Shown here in pieces: positions 20,172-32,321 of a DNA stretch of 64,000 bases. The stretch comes from Aegilops tauschii subsp. strangulata (lineage: Eukaryota; Streptophyta; Magnoliopsida; Poales; Poaceae). The DNA is taken from NCBI RefSeq assembly GCF_002575655.3, contig NC_053037.3, positions 146,517,207-146,581,206 of the forward strand, read 5' to 3'. The position numbers and the translations under genes are program-made. A model generated the notes under the pieces. That model was not told the DNA's origin and made no database searches. It saw only the letters and a list, made by a program, of their open reading frames with translations. Positions within the stretch are counted from its first letter, which is position 1, and the number at the start of each line of letters is the position of its first letter.

Positions 20172-22927
20172 TGTAGCGACCCGACCTCAAACGGTCAAGT
20201 CTCTGTGCTTCAGTGTCATCCCTGGATCGATAATGCTGACACACACAGTACTCGAAGGATTTATAATAGAGTAGCAATCACACACTTATTACATCGAATG
20301 TCTCCAAAGAGAGCTTATTACAATAAATATGGCATAAGGTCATCTAATACGATAACAGCAGAAGACTTGGAAGATAAAGTGAGTCCATCAACTCCAACGG
20401 CATAGCTGAGCTGCACGGCAATGACCTAACGAACCTTACTCCTCGTCTGAAAAGACTGCAACATAATACGTTGCAGCCCGAAAACGGGTCAGCACATGGA
20501 ATATGCTGGCAATATAACACAGTAGAGCAAGAACAGAATAATGATATCACTACATGCATATTTGGCTGGTGGAAAGGCTCTATGGTTATAGTTTTGCGAA
20601 AAGCCAATTTTTCCCTACAACAAAGGAATAGTTTTTATTTAACTACCATGGTAGTTGAAACATCATTGAGAAGGTTCCTCCAACTCAATCCCAATTAAAA
20701 AGTAATTATCAACCCAACATATTAAATTAGAGTGATGAGATACTTATGATAATCCAAGTACTAGATACTCAAGATGTCCATAACCGGGGACACGGCTAAC
20801 CATGATTATATTGTACACTCTGCAGAGGTTTGCACACTTTTCCCCACAAGACTCGATCTCCTCCGTTGGATTTCTTGCACTACATGGTGTTTGAGAAACG
20901 GATGACCGAGACACAGTCTTTCAGAAGCATTAACTCTAACCCCGGGTAGACAGTACCAACCTACATCCCTCTACATCTACTAGCCTACCACTGGAAGAGG
21001 TCTGCAACTTACTCAACTATGCTAGAGCCCATAATAGCTTGTGGCTGCACACGGAAGTTTCTAGCATGAAATATCTCAGTTCCCTTTGAGCCTGGGTGGT
21101 GGACTGTAGGATTATCACACGGGTACTCCGGGATATCCTAGGACAACACTGGATTCTCCAGGTGCCCGACAAGCAATCCACCGAGATGTGTATTAATGTT
21201 GCCACCTTAAGTTGAACCATTAATTAACAATCTCACATCTATCATGGATTCACTCACCCAAACCACGTCTACGAGCATAGCATAGCAATATAAGCGATAC
21301 GTAGAAGTAACTCCCAAGGGTTTGATAATAACATGGCAATAGGTTCTACCTCATCAACTACTTCCCAATACCCACAAGTTAATCACATCCTAAATCATGC
21401 AGTGTTTGAGGATTGGAGCTAATGCATAAAAACTGGGTATGAAAAGTGTATGATCAATGTGTTACTTGCCTTGCTGACGATCCGCAAAACCTAGGGACTC
21501 GTAGTAGCACGCTTCGCACTCCGGGAATTCTATCGCAAACAAACAATAGCATACATAAGCAATCAAGCAAAGATGCACGGGTAAAACTCAAATAATAAGA
21601 TCTAACCAGAAAGTTCAACTTAAGAACTCCGGTTGCAAAAAGAATCAAATCAAACAGAGCAACGAAACTCAAACTGCGAAAGAAACAAGATCCGATTACT
21701 AATCTGGACTAAAGTCCAATTTTACAGTACCAAAATCTTGTTCAAGTTGGCTAACCAGAAAGAGGGCTTCGAGACGAAGATCTAGGCGCTTGAATCGCCT
21801 GATTCCGATAAACGAGCGAAAAGATAAACTAAAACGAAAATCGGATAAGAAATCGCGATCGAAAATAATCGCGAAAAACCCGAGAAAAAGAAAAACTGAC
21901 GAACAGGCTAACGAACGAACGTTCGTTGTCTGTGACTAACGGGCGAAATCCGTTCTTAAAACGAACGTATGGACGAACGTCCGCAAAATAAACTAAACCG
22001 AGAAAACCAACGAACCGATCTAGTAAAAACGTAACTAGGGTTTTTTTAAAAAACCGACAGTTTTTAGCTAAACCGAAAAAAAACGAACGGCGAGATCTGC
22101 GAACTCCGGCGCGGCTCCGGCGGCTTCCGGCGAGCGGGCGGTGGCGCGGGCGATGGCGGGGTGCGGCGCGGCAGCGGCTCGGCGGCGGCGCAGCAGCAGG
22201 CGGCGAGCGGCGGCGTGCGGCGCGAGGCGACGGGGTTGGCGGCTGGCGGCGGCGACTTGGGGCTCCAAGGGGGCCCCGGATCCGGCTTTTAAAGGGGGGG
22301 AGGAGGTGGCTTGTGGGAGGGGGCGAGGCCATGGCGGCGGCGGCGGCGGCGGCTCGGACTCCCTCGAGGAGTCCGGCTCGGAGACGACGGCGGCGCGGGG
22401 CTGGCTGGGCTAGCTGGGCCGCGGCCCAGTTTGGTCCGGCGGGCTTTCTCTTAAAAAAACAGATTCCGCCGAAAAGAAATCCTAGAAAAATAAATTAAAA
22501 TCTAAAAATACCAAAACAAATTGTCACCGTCTAAATAAAATATTTAGAACAGGGTGAACATTTTCTTGGCCTAAAATGCATATTTTTTTTTCCTATGCAA
22601 ATAAAATAGCAGTAAAATCTGAATAAAAACAAATATTTGATTTTAATATTTTTCCTCCAATATTTCATTTATTTTGAAGAAGTCATATTATCTTCTCTCA
22701 TATATTTTAATATGAAATATTTTCGAAGAGAAAAATAATTAAAACAAATAATCCTCGTTTCAATATTTGATAAAATTCAAATATGAAAACAGTGAAATCC
22801 CCAACTCTCTCTGAGGGTCCTTGAGTTGCTTAGAATTTCGAGGATCGCGAAACGAAATGCAAATAAAATATGCTATGCATGAATGACCTATGTATAACAT
22901 TCGAAATTGAAAATTTGGGATGTTACA
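20172..22927 (-). mobile_element. Solo LTR, 2.8 kb, TSD ATTGC
   Basis: Read on the minus strand it starts TGTAACATCCC (22927 downward) and ends GGGTCGCTACA (20172), with TG...CA ends. The direct repeat ATTGC flanks it at 20167-20171 and 22928-22932. There is no internal domain or second LTR, so it is a solo LTR. A minus-strand TATA-like CTTTAAAAG lies at about 22286-22294, followed downstream by a very GC-rich leader (22080-22280) that generates spurious open frames on both strands. Confidence 0.9.
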
Positions 22928-23056
22928 ATTGCTGTGATGTAGGAAATTTGAAACGGGGGCTAAGTTTGTAAATTTCCTCGCATTTGAGACAAGTGCGCCC
23001 TGAAGACATGGTTCCCCCTTCCTCTCCACCTCCATTTACCCATTCCTACTCTGTGG

Positions 23057-23064
23057 GCGCCAAA
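23057..23064 (-). promoter_or_regulatory. E2F-like site near the first exon at 23126
   Basis: GCGCCAAA (TTTGGCGC on the minus strand) lies 62 bases upstream of the ATG. It is the third such site of this locus. Confidence 0.45.
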
Positions 23065-23125
23065 ACACCCTCTCCACCCCAGCTTCCTCCGTCCGCCACC
23101 CCATCCACCGCCGTCCTCCTCCACC

Positions 23126-23396
23126 ATGGCGGAGCTGATACCCCGACGCCGCCGTCCATTACAAGAGATCGACCTCTCTCATCCACGGCTTCGGACCGGG
23201 ATCCTTGCATCCCGTCCTCTCGCTTCATCCCCGCCGTCGTCCACCTTGCCGGCGCCGCTCCTACGACCGTCTCGTCCACCGCACCCCGCCGCCACCGTCT
23301 ACCCTCCTAGATCTGCTTCCACGCCGCCGACAGCCATCGCTACCACAGCACCGTCAAATTCTCACCAGATGCACACACGGCGCCGTACCAGAGGCG
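23126..23396 (+). CDS. Candidate first exon of a host gene, function unknown
   Basis: The ATG sits in a strong plant context (ACCATGGCG) after a CT/CCACC-rich leader. The frame is open for about 90 codons (AELIPRRRRPLQEIDLS, then Pro/Ser/Thr-rich sequence) and meets a donor-like GGTACTC at 23396. E2F-like sites upstream would fit a gene active at G1/S. RRRRPLQEI resembles the short basic motif near the start of several cell-cycle proteins, but that is only an impression. The remaining exons may be the modules at 23.9, 51.8 and 52.7-53.3 kb. If so, the gene is spread over 30 kb by insertions and probably dead. Confidence 0.35.
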
Positions 23397-23619
23397 GTAC
23401 TCTTTCGTATCTGCTCAACTTATTTATCGCAGCAAGAAAATAGATCGCCACTGCTTTACTCTGATTTCTTGTCCATCACTTACTTGGTTGCGAAGTTGCC
23501 TTTGTCCGGTTTGCACCTTTAGATCCGCCATGGCACGCTCAACACTATACTCCCAATGCTTATAGTTTTCGCCTTTTATATTCCACACTAGTTAAATCAC
23601 AGTAGACTAAATTTCAAAA

Positions 23620-23909
23620 TTGGGTCAGTCGATATTTCAGAGCTCGCTGGAGTTCGCCGGTGCGAACGAAGGGGCTCGGGTGGGGACTTTGGTTGTTGGG
23701 GGCGGTGGTGGGGCCTCGCCGAACGAAGAAAACTCGACGCGGGTGGGGGCGGGGGGTGGGGGTGGTGGAGGAACACAGGCGGTGGGGGCCGATGGTCCGG
23801 CCGGCGGCCCGTGCGGTGTTCTGTATGGGAAGAATCAGAGACGAGGAAGAAGAAGGGTTAGGAGACGTAGGATCTTCATCCAACCGCCTGAAATGGTCGA
23901 CTGACCCAA
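23620..23909. mobile_element. TIR element, TTGGGTCAGTCGA ends, copy 2
   Basis: TTGGGTCAGTCGA at 23620-23632 is matched by TCGACTGACCCAA at 23897-23909. The interior is G-rich and non-coding. It is the same family as the element at 10790-11102. Confidence 0.65.
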
Positions 23910-24217
23910 ATGCAGACATGCCTTTATATTCAGTACCATCATCGTACCTTCTTAGCACTGCTCCTGAATCCATCAAGCTAAACAACGTGCCACTCATAAT
24001 TCCAAACTTGTTGCTCAAGTACGAATCTGATATGATGCTGATATTACTAAAACAGATAACATTTAATTGGTCAGCTAATGTTCCTACTTTACTTTTGAAA
24101 AAGCACGTGCACCACATATAGAGAGACTGCATGGAGTTGCTTTCTTAATGCGCTCTGGTTCATCATGTGTGGGCACTGCGCAACGAACATTTTATTATCC
24201 GAAATCTGCTTGCTCTT
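23910..24217 (+). other. Host exon/intron module, copy 1 (5' part)
   Basis: The stretch at 24114-24190 (catatagagagactgcatgg, ttcatcatgtgtgggca) matches 51987-52055, and the surroundings align loosely with the same module at 51.8 kb. Copy 1 is interrupted by the solo LTR at 24218 and continues as 25899-25922 and 39382-39948. One frame reads PHIERLHGVAFL here against PHIERQHGIAFLW in copy 2. No function is assigned. Confidence 0.5.
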
Positions 24218-25898
24218 TGATACGTCTCCAACATATCTATAATTTATGAAGTATTCGTGCTATTATATTATCCATCTTGGATGTTTAATGGGCTTTACTA
24301 TGCACTTTTATATTATTTTTGGGACTAACATATTAACCCAGAGCCCGGTGCCAGTTTCTCTTTTTCTCCTTATTTCAGTGTTTTGCAGAAAAGGAATATC
24401 AAACGGAGTCCAAACGGAATGAAACCTTCGGGAGAGTTATTTTTGGAACAGAAGCAATCCAGAGGACTTGGAGTGTACGTAATGGAAGCAACGAGGAATG
24501 CACGAGGCAGGGGGCGCGCCCACCCCCTGGGTGCGCCCTCCACCCTCATGGGCCCCTCGTGGCTCCCCTGACCGACTTCTTTCGCCTATATATATCCATA
24601 TACCCTAACAACATCGGGGAACAGAATAGATCGGGAGTTTCGCCGCCGCAAGCCTCTGTAGCCACCAAAAACCAATCGGGACCCTGTTCCGGCACCCTGC
24701 CGAAGGGGGATCCCTTGCTGGTGGCCATCTTCATCATCCCGGCGCTCTCCATGACGAGGAGGGAGTAATTCACCCTCGGGGCTGAGGGTATGTACCAGTA
24801 GCTATGTGTTTGATCTCTCTCTCTCATGTTCTTGAGGTGATACGATCTTGATGTATCGCGAGCTTTGCTATTATAGTTGGATCTTATGATGTTTCTCCCA
24901 CTCTACTCTCTTGTAATGGATTGAGTTTTCCCTTTGAAGTTATCTTATCAGTTTGAGTCTTTAAGGATTTGAGAACACTTGATGTATGTCTTGCCGTTCT
25001 TATCTGTGGTGACAATGGGATATCACGTGATCCACTTGATGTATGTTTTGGTGATCAACTTGCGGGTTCTGCCCATGAACCTATGCATAGGGGTTGGCAC
25101 ACGTTTTCGTCTTGACTCTCCGGTAGAAACTTTGGGGCACTCTTTGAAGTACTCTGTGTTGGTTGAATAGATGAATATGAGATTGTGTGATGCATATCGT
25201 ATAATCATACCCACGGATACTTGAGGTGACATTGGAGTATCTAGGTGACATTAGGGTTTTGGTTGATTTGTTTCTTAAGGTTTTATTCTAGTACGAACTC
25301 TATGATAGATCGAACGGAAAGAATAGCTTCATGTTATTTTACTAGGGACTCTTGAATATATTGATCAGAAAGGATAACTTTGAGGTGGTTTCATACCCTA
25401 CCATAACCTCTTCGTTTGTTCTCCGCTATCAGTGACTTTGGAGTGACTCTTTGTTGCATGTTGAGGGATAGTTATATGATCCAATTATGTTATTATTGTT
25501 GAGAGAACTTGCACTAGTGAAAGTATGAACCCTAGGCCTTGTTTCAACGCATTGCAATACCGTTTGTGCTCACTTTTATCATTAGTAACCTTGCTGCTTT
25601 TATATTTTCAGATTACAAAAACCTATATCTACCATCCATATTGCACTTGTATCACCATCTCTTCGCCGAACTAGTGCACCTATACAATTTACCATTGTAT
25701 TGGTTGTGTTGGGGACACAAGAGACTCTTTGTTATTTGGTTGCAGGGTTGTTTGAGAGAGACCATCTTCATCCTACGTCTCCCACGGATTGATAAACCTT
25801 AGGTCATCCACTTGAGGGAAATTTGCTACTGTCCTACAAACCTCTGCACTTGGAGGCCCAACAACGTCTACAAGAAGAAGGTTGTTTAGTAGACATCA
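24218..25898 (+). mobile_element. Solo LTR, 1.7 kb, TSD CTCTT
   Basis: Begins TGATACGTCTCCAACATATC and ends AAGGTTGTTTAGTAGACATCA in short form, with TG...CA ends. The direct repeat CTCTT flanks it at 24213-24217 and 25899-25903. A TATA-like run (ctatatatatcc) lies near 24586-24597. This start is very common in wheat; I associate it with the Athila-lineage Sabrina type, from memory. There is no internal domain, so it is a solo LTR. Confidence 0.9.
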
Positions 25899-25922
25899 CT
25901 CTTCCTTACCATGTTCCTCTTC

Positions 25923-26440
25923 TGTCATGGTTTTGTCATGGCAGATGTCCTAGAGAAAGGACTTAGTCGTGGAGCCATCTCTACGGGTTAGCTTAAAGGG
26001 GTTAAAGCGGACAAGGGACGCAAGAGAGTTTTATACTAGTTCGGCCCCTTACGATGAAGGTAAAAGCCTACGTCTAGTTGTGATGGTGTCTCGATGACCA
26101 GGGAGCGAATACGCTTTGCCTGAGTCTCGAGTTGTTGTCTGTTGTCCTTGAACCGCCGCCGGGTCGTCCCCATATATACATGGGTTGACGTCCGTCGGTT
26201 TACAGAATCCCGATGCCGGCTCATAATCGTGTCCTGCTCGGTCTCTATTACTTCTATCTTACAACACAAGTTTACATATTACTGCCGGTTTATGTCTACA
26301 GGCCTTAAACCGGCTTTGGGCCCTGCGCCTTCATAAAGCGTCACCGTCTGTCTTCATTGACTTCAGATACAGATGAACTACTTATGGGGTTAACCCGGCC
26401 TCTCCTGGCCGGTTTACGCCCAGTGGTAATATCCCCAACA
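25923..26440 (-). repeat. 3' LTR of element A
   Basis: 518 bp, TG...CA. The bases just inside it (ttaggccccagattg, 26441-26455) would be the polypurine tract on the minus strand, CTGGGGCCTAA. The same tract stands inside the LTR of element B. Confidence 0.88.
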
Positions 26441-26678
26441 TTAGGCCCCAGATTGATTTGAACTGGTTCATGTCAATCCTCAATACTTAAGATAATTTCT
26501 TCTTCAACATCTTCACATAATTTTGTAAACCGCCGTGACATCATCTTCTAGGATCATGGTAAACCGCCGTGACGTCACCTTTCATTAACGAGCCTCCGAC
26601 AATCGAGGCGACAGCTCTGCCTCATATCCAAAATTTAGGCTCCTCGATTTCCGCGCCTGACGCTTATCTTTCTGCCCT

Positions 26679-26687
26679 TATAAATAG
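26679..26687 (+). promoter_or_regulatory. TATA box of the antisense gene in element A
   Basis: TTATAAATA followed by GG lies just inside the left LTR on the plus strand. Element B has the identical CTTATAAATAGG at 54086-54097, so the motif is conserved between copies. Confidence 0.65.
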
Positions 26688-27425
26688 GACCGGGGGTTAT
26701 TTTCACTTTTCCCCTTCATACCTCTTCGCCTCGTCGTCTTCCTGGCGCCGCCCCAGCGTTTTGAGCTCAGCCGCTGCCGTCAAGCCTTCGTCTTTGACCT
26801 CAACTCCGGCCGCTGCATCACCCTGAATGTACCAGAGAATCGCGACGCCACTCCGCTGTTCCATCAGCATCAGTAAGCCTTCTTTCTTTCCACCCCAGAT
26901 CTGCTACTAGGGTTTCAATGTTCAACGGTGTTCTTCGGTGTTCGTCGGTGTTCATTGCTGCGCAATACATCCTGACTCAAACCTTGACTTTTATCCGTAT
27001 AGCAATATCCATAGTCCTTCTTTCCATTAGTGCCTCTCATCTAAGTAGAAAATCTCCTCTATATCCTTCAACTGTTCAAGTAGAAGAATATTTAACCCTG
27101 AATATTTTTCCACTTTCTGACGCGCGGTAGATCCAGATTTGTAATACCAACTTGCGAAAACTGTTGTTCCATTACTTAGTTATTTCAGATCTGTTCCTTC
27201 AATATTAACGTAGGCAGTTTAACTTCATATACAAAATGATGAACCCTGTAGATACCATTAGTCCCCTGTTGAACCGCCAACGCATTACACTGTTTCCATT
27301 GTCAGACTCCGATTTACGAATAACCAAATCCGGTTTATCAATATGCTTGTATCCTTATACCGCTGTATAGTTGTCCACTGTAAATTTTAAACCGGCAATA
27401 ATCATGTTTCAAATCTTTCATTGCC

Positions 27426-30400
27426 ATGGCCAAGCAAGTCTATGAATGCAATTGGGCTCCTTCTCGAGTAACGAAAGAACGATTGAACAATCTTGTTAAA
27501 ACGGGCGCTTTAGCCAAGAAAGAGGTCATCCACTGGAGGGTCCCTGGCCGGAAAATCCTCCTACACCCAAGGATGGAGAGTAGTCGTGTTTGCTGATCAT
27601 CTCGGACGAGGTTTTAGCCCTCCCGGTTCAAAAAAATTCCGAGATGTACTAGCCAATTTTCAGCTGCGCCCTCAGGACATCGGTCCCAATTCTGTGACCA
27701 ACATCTTCCACTTCCAAGTCTTCTGTGAGGTTTACCTGCAAGAGAAACCTACAGTCGAACTGTCTAGGGATTTCTTTCACTTAAACCGTCGCACAGAGTT
27801 CTCGGATGGACCCAATACGGAACTGGGCGGAATGGCGGTTTAGAAAAGGAAAGAAGTCGGCTTCCCTCATCCCAAACTCCACAGTCACCCCAAAGAGTGG
27901 AACCAGACTTGGTTTTATTGCATGGATACATCTCCACCTAATGAAAAACCCCTGCCAGGTTACCGCCCTGAACGCCTTAGCAACACACATCCCTTCCGTC
28001 AGAGGCTGACGGCAAGAGAAAGGGCCAACTATGCTCCCCAATTATCAAAGCTTAGAGCCTTCATGGCGAACGGTTTGACAGGAGTTGATCTTGCTCGTTG
28101 CTGGATTAGCTGGAGTATTCTGCCCTTAAGCCGGTGGTCCGGTTTAATGTGTGAGTATACGGGGAGCTTGAAGGATGCTCAGCGGCATATTGATATTCAG
28201 CTTACAGATGCAGAAGTTAGTGAGGCTGTAAAAAAAGATATTGAACGAACCGGAGGCTGTCTGTGCTCAAACCGGACTGCTCCCTTTCTGCACCTTCAAC
28301 AAACCACCAGCTGTAAGCATCATATAATCTTTTAATCTGAAGTTGCTTCTGTCCAAATATTCTCTGAAAGTGTGATTATTTTCTGACAGGGTGATGATCC
28401 ATTCTGGAACAAGAAACCATCACAGGACAAACCGGCGAAGCCACAAGACAAACCGGTCAAACTAGTTCGTCCAAAGACCAAGGTTGTTAAAAAACCTGCC
28501 AAGAAGAGGACCACTGCATCCTCCGATCTACCAGCTGATGATGATGTGGGTAATCCGGAACCAGAGGTAGAACTTTACTCTCTTGGTTCATTTTTCGTAC
28601 ATCTCATTGACAATGATTATTATCAGGACGACGCTGAAGGCAGCCATGCTGAGGACGTAGAGGTAACCATTCTTTCCTCCGATTCAGATCCTCTGCCAAC
28701 ATCAAAAATCCTCAAGCAAACCGGGAAGTAAAATTTTCTCACCCTCTTGCTTATTTGGACCCAAACTTTCTTTTGAAGACGCAGCAGCACGAGGCTCGCC
28801 GTACAACCCGGCACAGCGGACAGGTAGTTACCTTCGCCGGTTTACCGAACAGTCCGGTTCAGAAACGCCGATCAGAGGTCTCTTATCCCATTGATACTTC
28901 ATACCCCAAAGCCAGTTGATTCCGCCAGCCTCTTAACCCGTCTGATTCAAATTATCAGGGTACTTCTCACTCATCTTCTGGCGAGTCATCGGCCACACAG
29001 CTTCCACCCCTCAAAACAGTTCCTGGGTAAGCTATGCACTTATTGTTATCCTTGATGTTGCTATTTTGATATACTGTACTGATCCTCATGTTTATTTTTC
29101 TCAGCACCAAGCCCAGACCCAGCAAGAAAGCTCGGTTGAATAAACCGGCTGATGAAGATATGGCTGTTGAACCGGAGAAAACTCCAGATCTTGAAGAAAC
29201 CAACGTTGATGCCATGCTGAATGACCCACCGCTTCAAGATTATGACTTCGTTCCTGAGCAGGCAGAAGTTGACACCACCAGCCATGCTGGCCAGCCAACC
29301 AGCCCTGTCCGAACTGGCACTAATCCGGCAAGTCTAGTCAAAAATACTAACAAACCGCCAACCCCAGTAACGGCTGCTGATGACAAAGACGATGACATTA
29401 TGATTACTGGCATTGGCCATACCGCTCCGGGCAATCCTGTCGCTTTGTCAAAGCATACTGCCAAAGATGAGCTCTCTGCAATTGGCAAAGGCAAATGGAA
29501 CGCCGATTTGTCAAATTATGCCAATCTGAACGTTCAAGACCTTCACTCTGGCTTCCTAAACCATCTGTACACCAGCCGTGACTATGAGGCCGGTTTGGTA
29601 AATATGATGAAGGAGCGATATGAGGTAACTTCATAAATGTTTTCTCTCTTATATTTAATTGCAGCTTATCAACTCCAGTAGCCCCCAAGTGACGGTTTAA
29701 GATACCAATTTAAACCGGGACTTAGTAACAATTTCATGTTTGAAACAATGCATCTTAACTTCACTGATGTAGGCCCCAAGGGCTGGTTTAACTTTATAAA
29801 GATGAACCGGGACTTTGTAGAAGAATTCCCATATCAGCATTTTATGAGAAAATACTCATTAACCCCCAAGTGCCAAGCTTAATACTTGTATTGTGCTTGG
29901 GACTTGTAGAAATTCCTGATAAGGAGCAAATATGCATTAGCCCCCAAGTATCAAGGGCATAACTTGTTATGTGATTGGTACTTCAAATATGTACTGTCAA
30001 CTCATTATGTATCTGTCTCTTTATAGGCTGAACTGAGCAAGAAAGAAAGCCAAACCGCTGATCTGCAAGAGAACATCAAGTCCCAACAGGCCGAAACTTC
30101 CAAAGCAAAAAATGAGCTGACGAGCGCCTTAGCCGCTATGGAAAAGCTTAAGGAGAGCTTCGCCAAGGAGCGGGCGGATTGGAACACAGAGAAATCCGCT
30201 TTGCAGAAAAGAGCTGAAGACGCAAAAGCAGCTCTCAAACCGGTGGTAGACGAGCTGACTGGTGTAAAGCGGAAGATACATGCCATGACTGCTGCTGTGT
30301 TTGGTAAGCATCCTTGCTTTATACTTTCAACATATCTTCCCATGCGTTGCCAGTTTACTGATGTTTGCAATGATGTAGGAACTCGCATTAGTCATCTGGG

Positions 30401-31034
30401 CTCTGATGTTCAGAAGAAGCTGAAGGCTGCCTACACGCTGATAAAGCAACTGTATACCGGCGCACAACGAATTATCTGCACCGCTTCTCACAACAAGCCG
30501 CCCCCGACGTTAATCAAGGATACCTTCGACAGGCTATCTATGCTGCCTGCCCGGGTAGAAGAGCTGAAGAAGTCTGCTGCAAGGGTTGGCGCTCTGACCG
30601 CACTAACCCGGGCAAAAGCATGGGTGCCCGACCTTGATCCGACAGACGTGGCTAAAGGCTACCCAAACTTAAAAGAAGACGGATCAGAATTTGGCACTGA
30701 AGATCTCCGCGCCATAAACCGGGAAGTACGTCCACTGGCTTGTCAACTTGCTGAAGAGGCTGATCTTTCATTTTACCAGGCGAGTTATGATACCAATAAC
30801 AAGCGGGTTGCTGCACCAACTCCTGAGGCTCAAAACTTGATCCCTCCAATCCGTAAGCACACTTATGCCCCTGACATTGAACCGTCCACCCTTATAAGCG
30901 ACGAAGATGTGTTCCAAGCTTTAACTAGGATCGACTGGACAACTGTTGACTTCCAGCCGCTGGGTAGGGACAAAGAAGATGAACCGGTGCAAGATGATCC
31001 GCAGCCATCAGGTCAAGCTGATAAGCAATCATAA
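27426..31034 (+). pseudogene. Antisense spliced gene of element A (gypsy-type 'Transposase_28'-like)
   Basis: This gene opposes gag-pol. It starts at ATG 27426 (AKQVYECNWAPSRVT). The first exon to about 28312 contains VFADHLGRGFSPPGSKKFRD and LRPQDIGPNSVTNIFHF, the core I recognise as Pfam 'putative gypsy type transposon' (PF04195), and WISWSILPLSRWSGLMCEYT. Lys/Pro-rich and acidic exons follow (from 28390; 29104-29622), then coiled-coil exons (about 30027-30303) and a last exon 30379-31034 ending in TAA. GT/AG borders lie at 28313/28389, 29623/30026 and 30304/30378. Role unknown; presumably DNA- or protein-binding. Breaks: two indels near 27550-27590, TAG at 27841-27843, a frameshift near 28290 and another near 28730. 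The long intron 29623-30026 repeats gcccccaagt-type segments. Element B carries the better copy. Confidence 0.7.
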
Positions 31035-31841
31035 TCCGGGGCCAGTTTAGTTTTTCTCGTGCTGTAATGCTTATTGAGAAACAATTATCCCTTTGGGCAC
31101 TGAAACGCCTTGTAATAGGCTAGTTAAAACACTTGGTCTGTTATGCCTTCGTGCATATTTATCTGCAATTGATGCGTGCTAATCCGCCATGCTTAAGATA
31201 AGATGTTCATAATCCATAGCTATTTGTTCAAGTTGCTCCTGCAGATAAGAAGCTTAAAGCGCCCTGGCGGTTTACCACCGGGCGGGTCATGATACCCAAA
31301 TACATATATGACTAAGGTTTATAACCAAGGTTGTAAAAGATAACCAAATATGGAAATATATGATACCTGTGACCTTTAGGCATAGTGTTGGCTGACCAAC
31401 TTTGTAATGAGGGTAATAACCCTAATCCGGAGTAGAAGTAACTCCTACTATATGATGCCGGTTTACAATAAAACCGTTCCTGGTTGTGATAAACACCGGT
31501 TTATTCCATACTGGTGACTTTGAGTCAAAACCAGACCGGGCTGATGGTCTCCGGATTATAACTTGATCATGTACTGACAACTTGTAGTTGGCAGCCTAAC
31601 TGGGTTGATAAACACCGGTTTGAAAACATCACAAATCTTTTGAAAACAAAGAAAACTCAGCAAAAGGCAAATAAAACCGTTGTAGTCGAGGCTTTTCATG
31701 GGCTGCCAGGCCCTAAATTCGACAGCAAAGAATCCCCAAGCAACATTGTTAGCTGTGCTCAGTGGGTGCCTATGTTTGAGCTGTTGTTTTACAATACTCT
31801 CTTTGGCCCCGGACTGATGTGGCTTTGAGCCGGTCAAGAGG

Positions 31842-32142
31842 CGTGACTATGGTTCGGGTTCGACCAAGCCCCCAAGTGATGTTGTGGCATTACGCCGATC
31901 AAGATGTGTAGCTATGGTTCGGATACGACCAATCCCCCAAGTGATGCTGTGGCATTACGCCGATCAAGAGGTGTAGCTATGGTTCGGATACGACCAAGCC
32001 CCCAAGTGATGATGTGGCATTACGCCGATCAAGAGGTGTAGCTATGGTTCGGATATGACCAAGCCCCCAAGTGATGATGTGGCATTACGCCGATCAAGAG
32101 GTGTAGCTATGGTTCGGATACGACCAAGCCCCCAAGTGATCT
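31842..32142. repeat. 65-bp tandem repeat in element A
   Basis: About 4.5 units with a 65-bp period. The block tgtggcattacgccgatcaa starts at 31883, 31948, 32013 and 32078, and each unit ends ccaagtgatg. It lies between the ends of integrase and the antisense gene. Units are nearly identical, so the array is recent. 31035-31841 holds no gene. Confidence 0.9.
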
Positions 32143-32321
32143 AATATGATGCTTTGAGAAGCTAAATCAAGGGGTAAACCGGACGCCGCTTTGTAAGCTC
32201 CATGTAACCACACATGATGTAAGAAAAACAACAGATACCCCGCTTTAGCTGAGGTTCCGGTTTATTATATTGATCATAATATATACATTGTCATAATATG
32301 TACATAAGCAGAGCCTATAGC

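Noticed and set aside
22141..22498. Gly/Arg-rich frames in the solo LTR
   Set aside because: They arise from the GC-rich leader of a minus-strand LTR, with simple-codon runs (GCG, GGC).
31842..32142. CRISPR-like array
   Set aside because: Units are contiguous 65-bp repeats without unique spacers, inside a plant retrotransposon.
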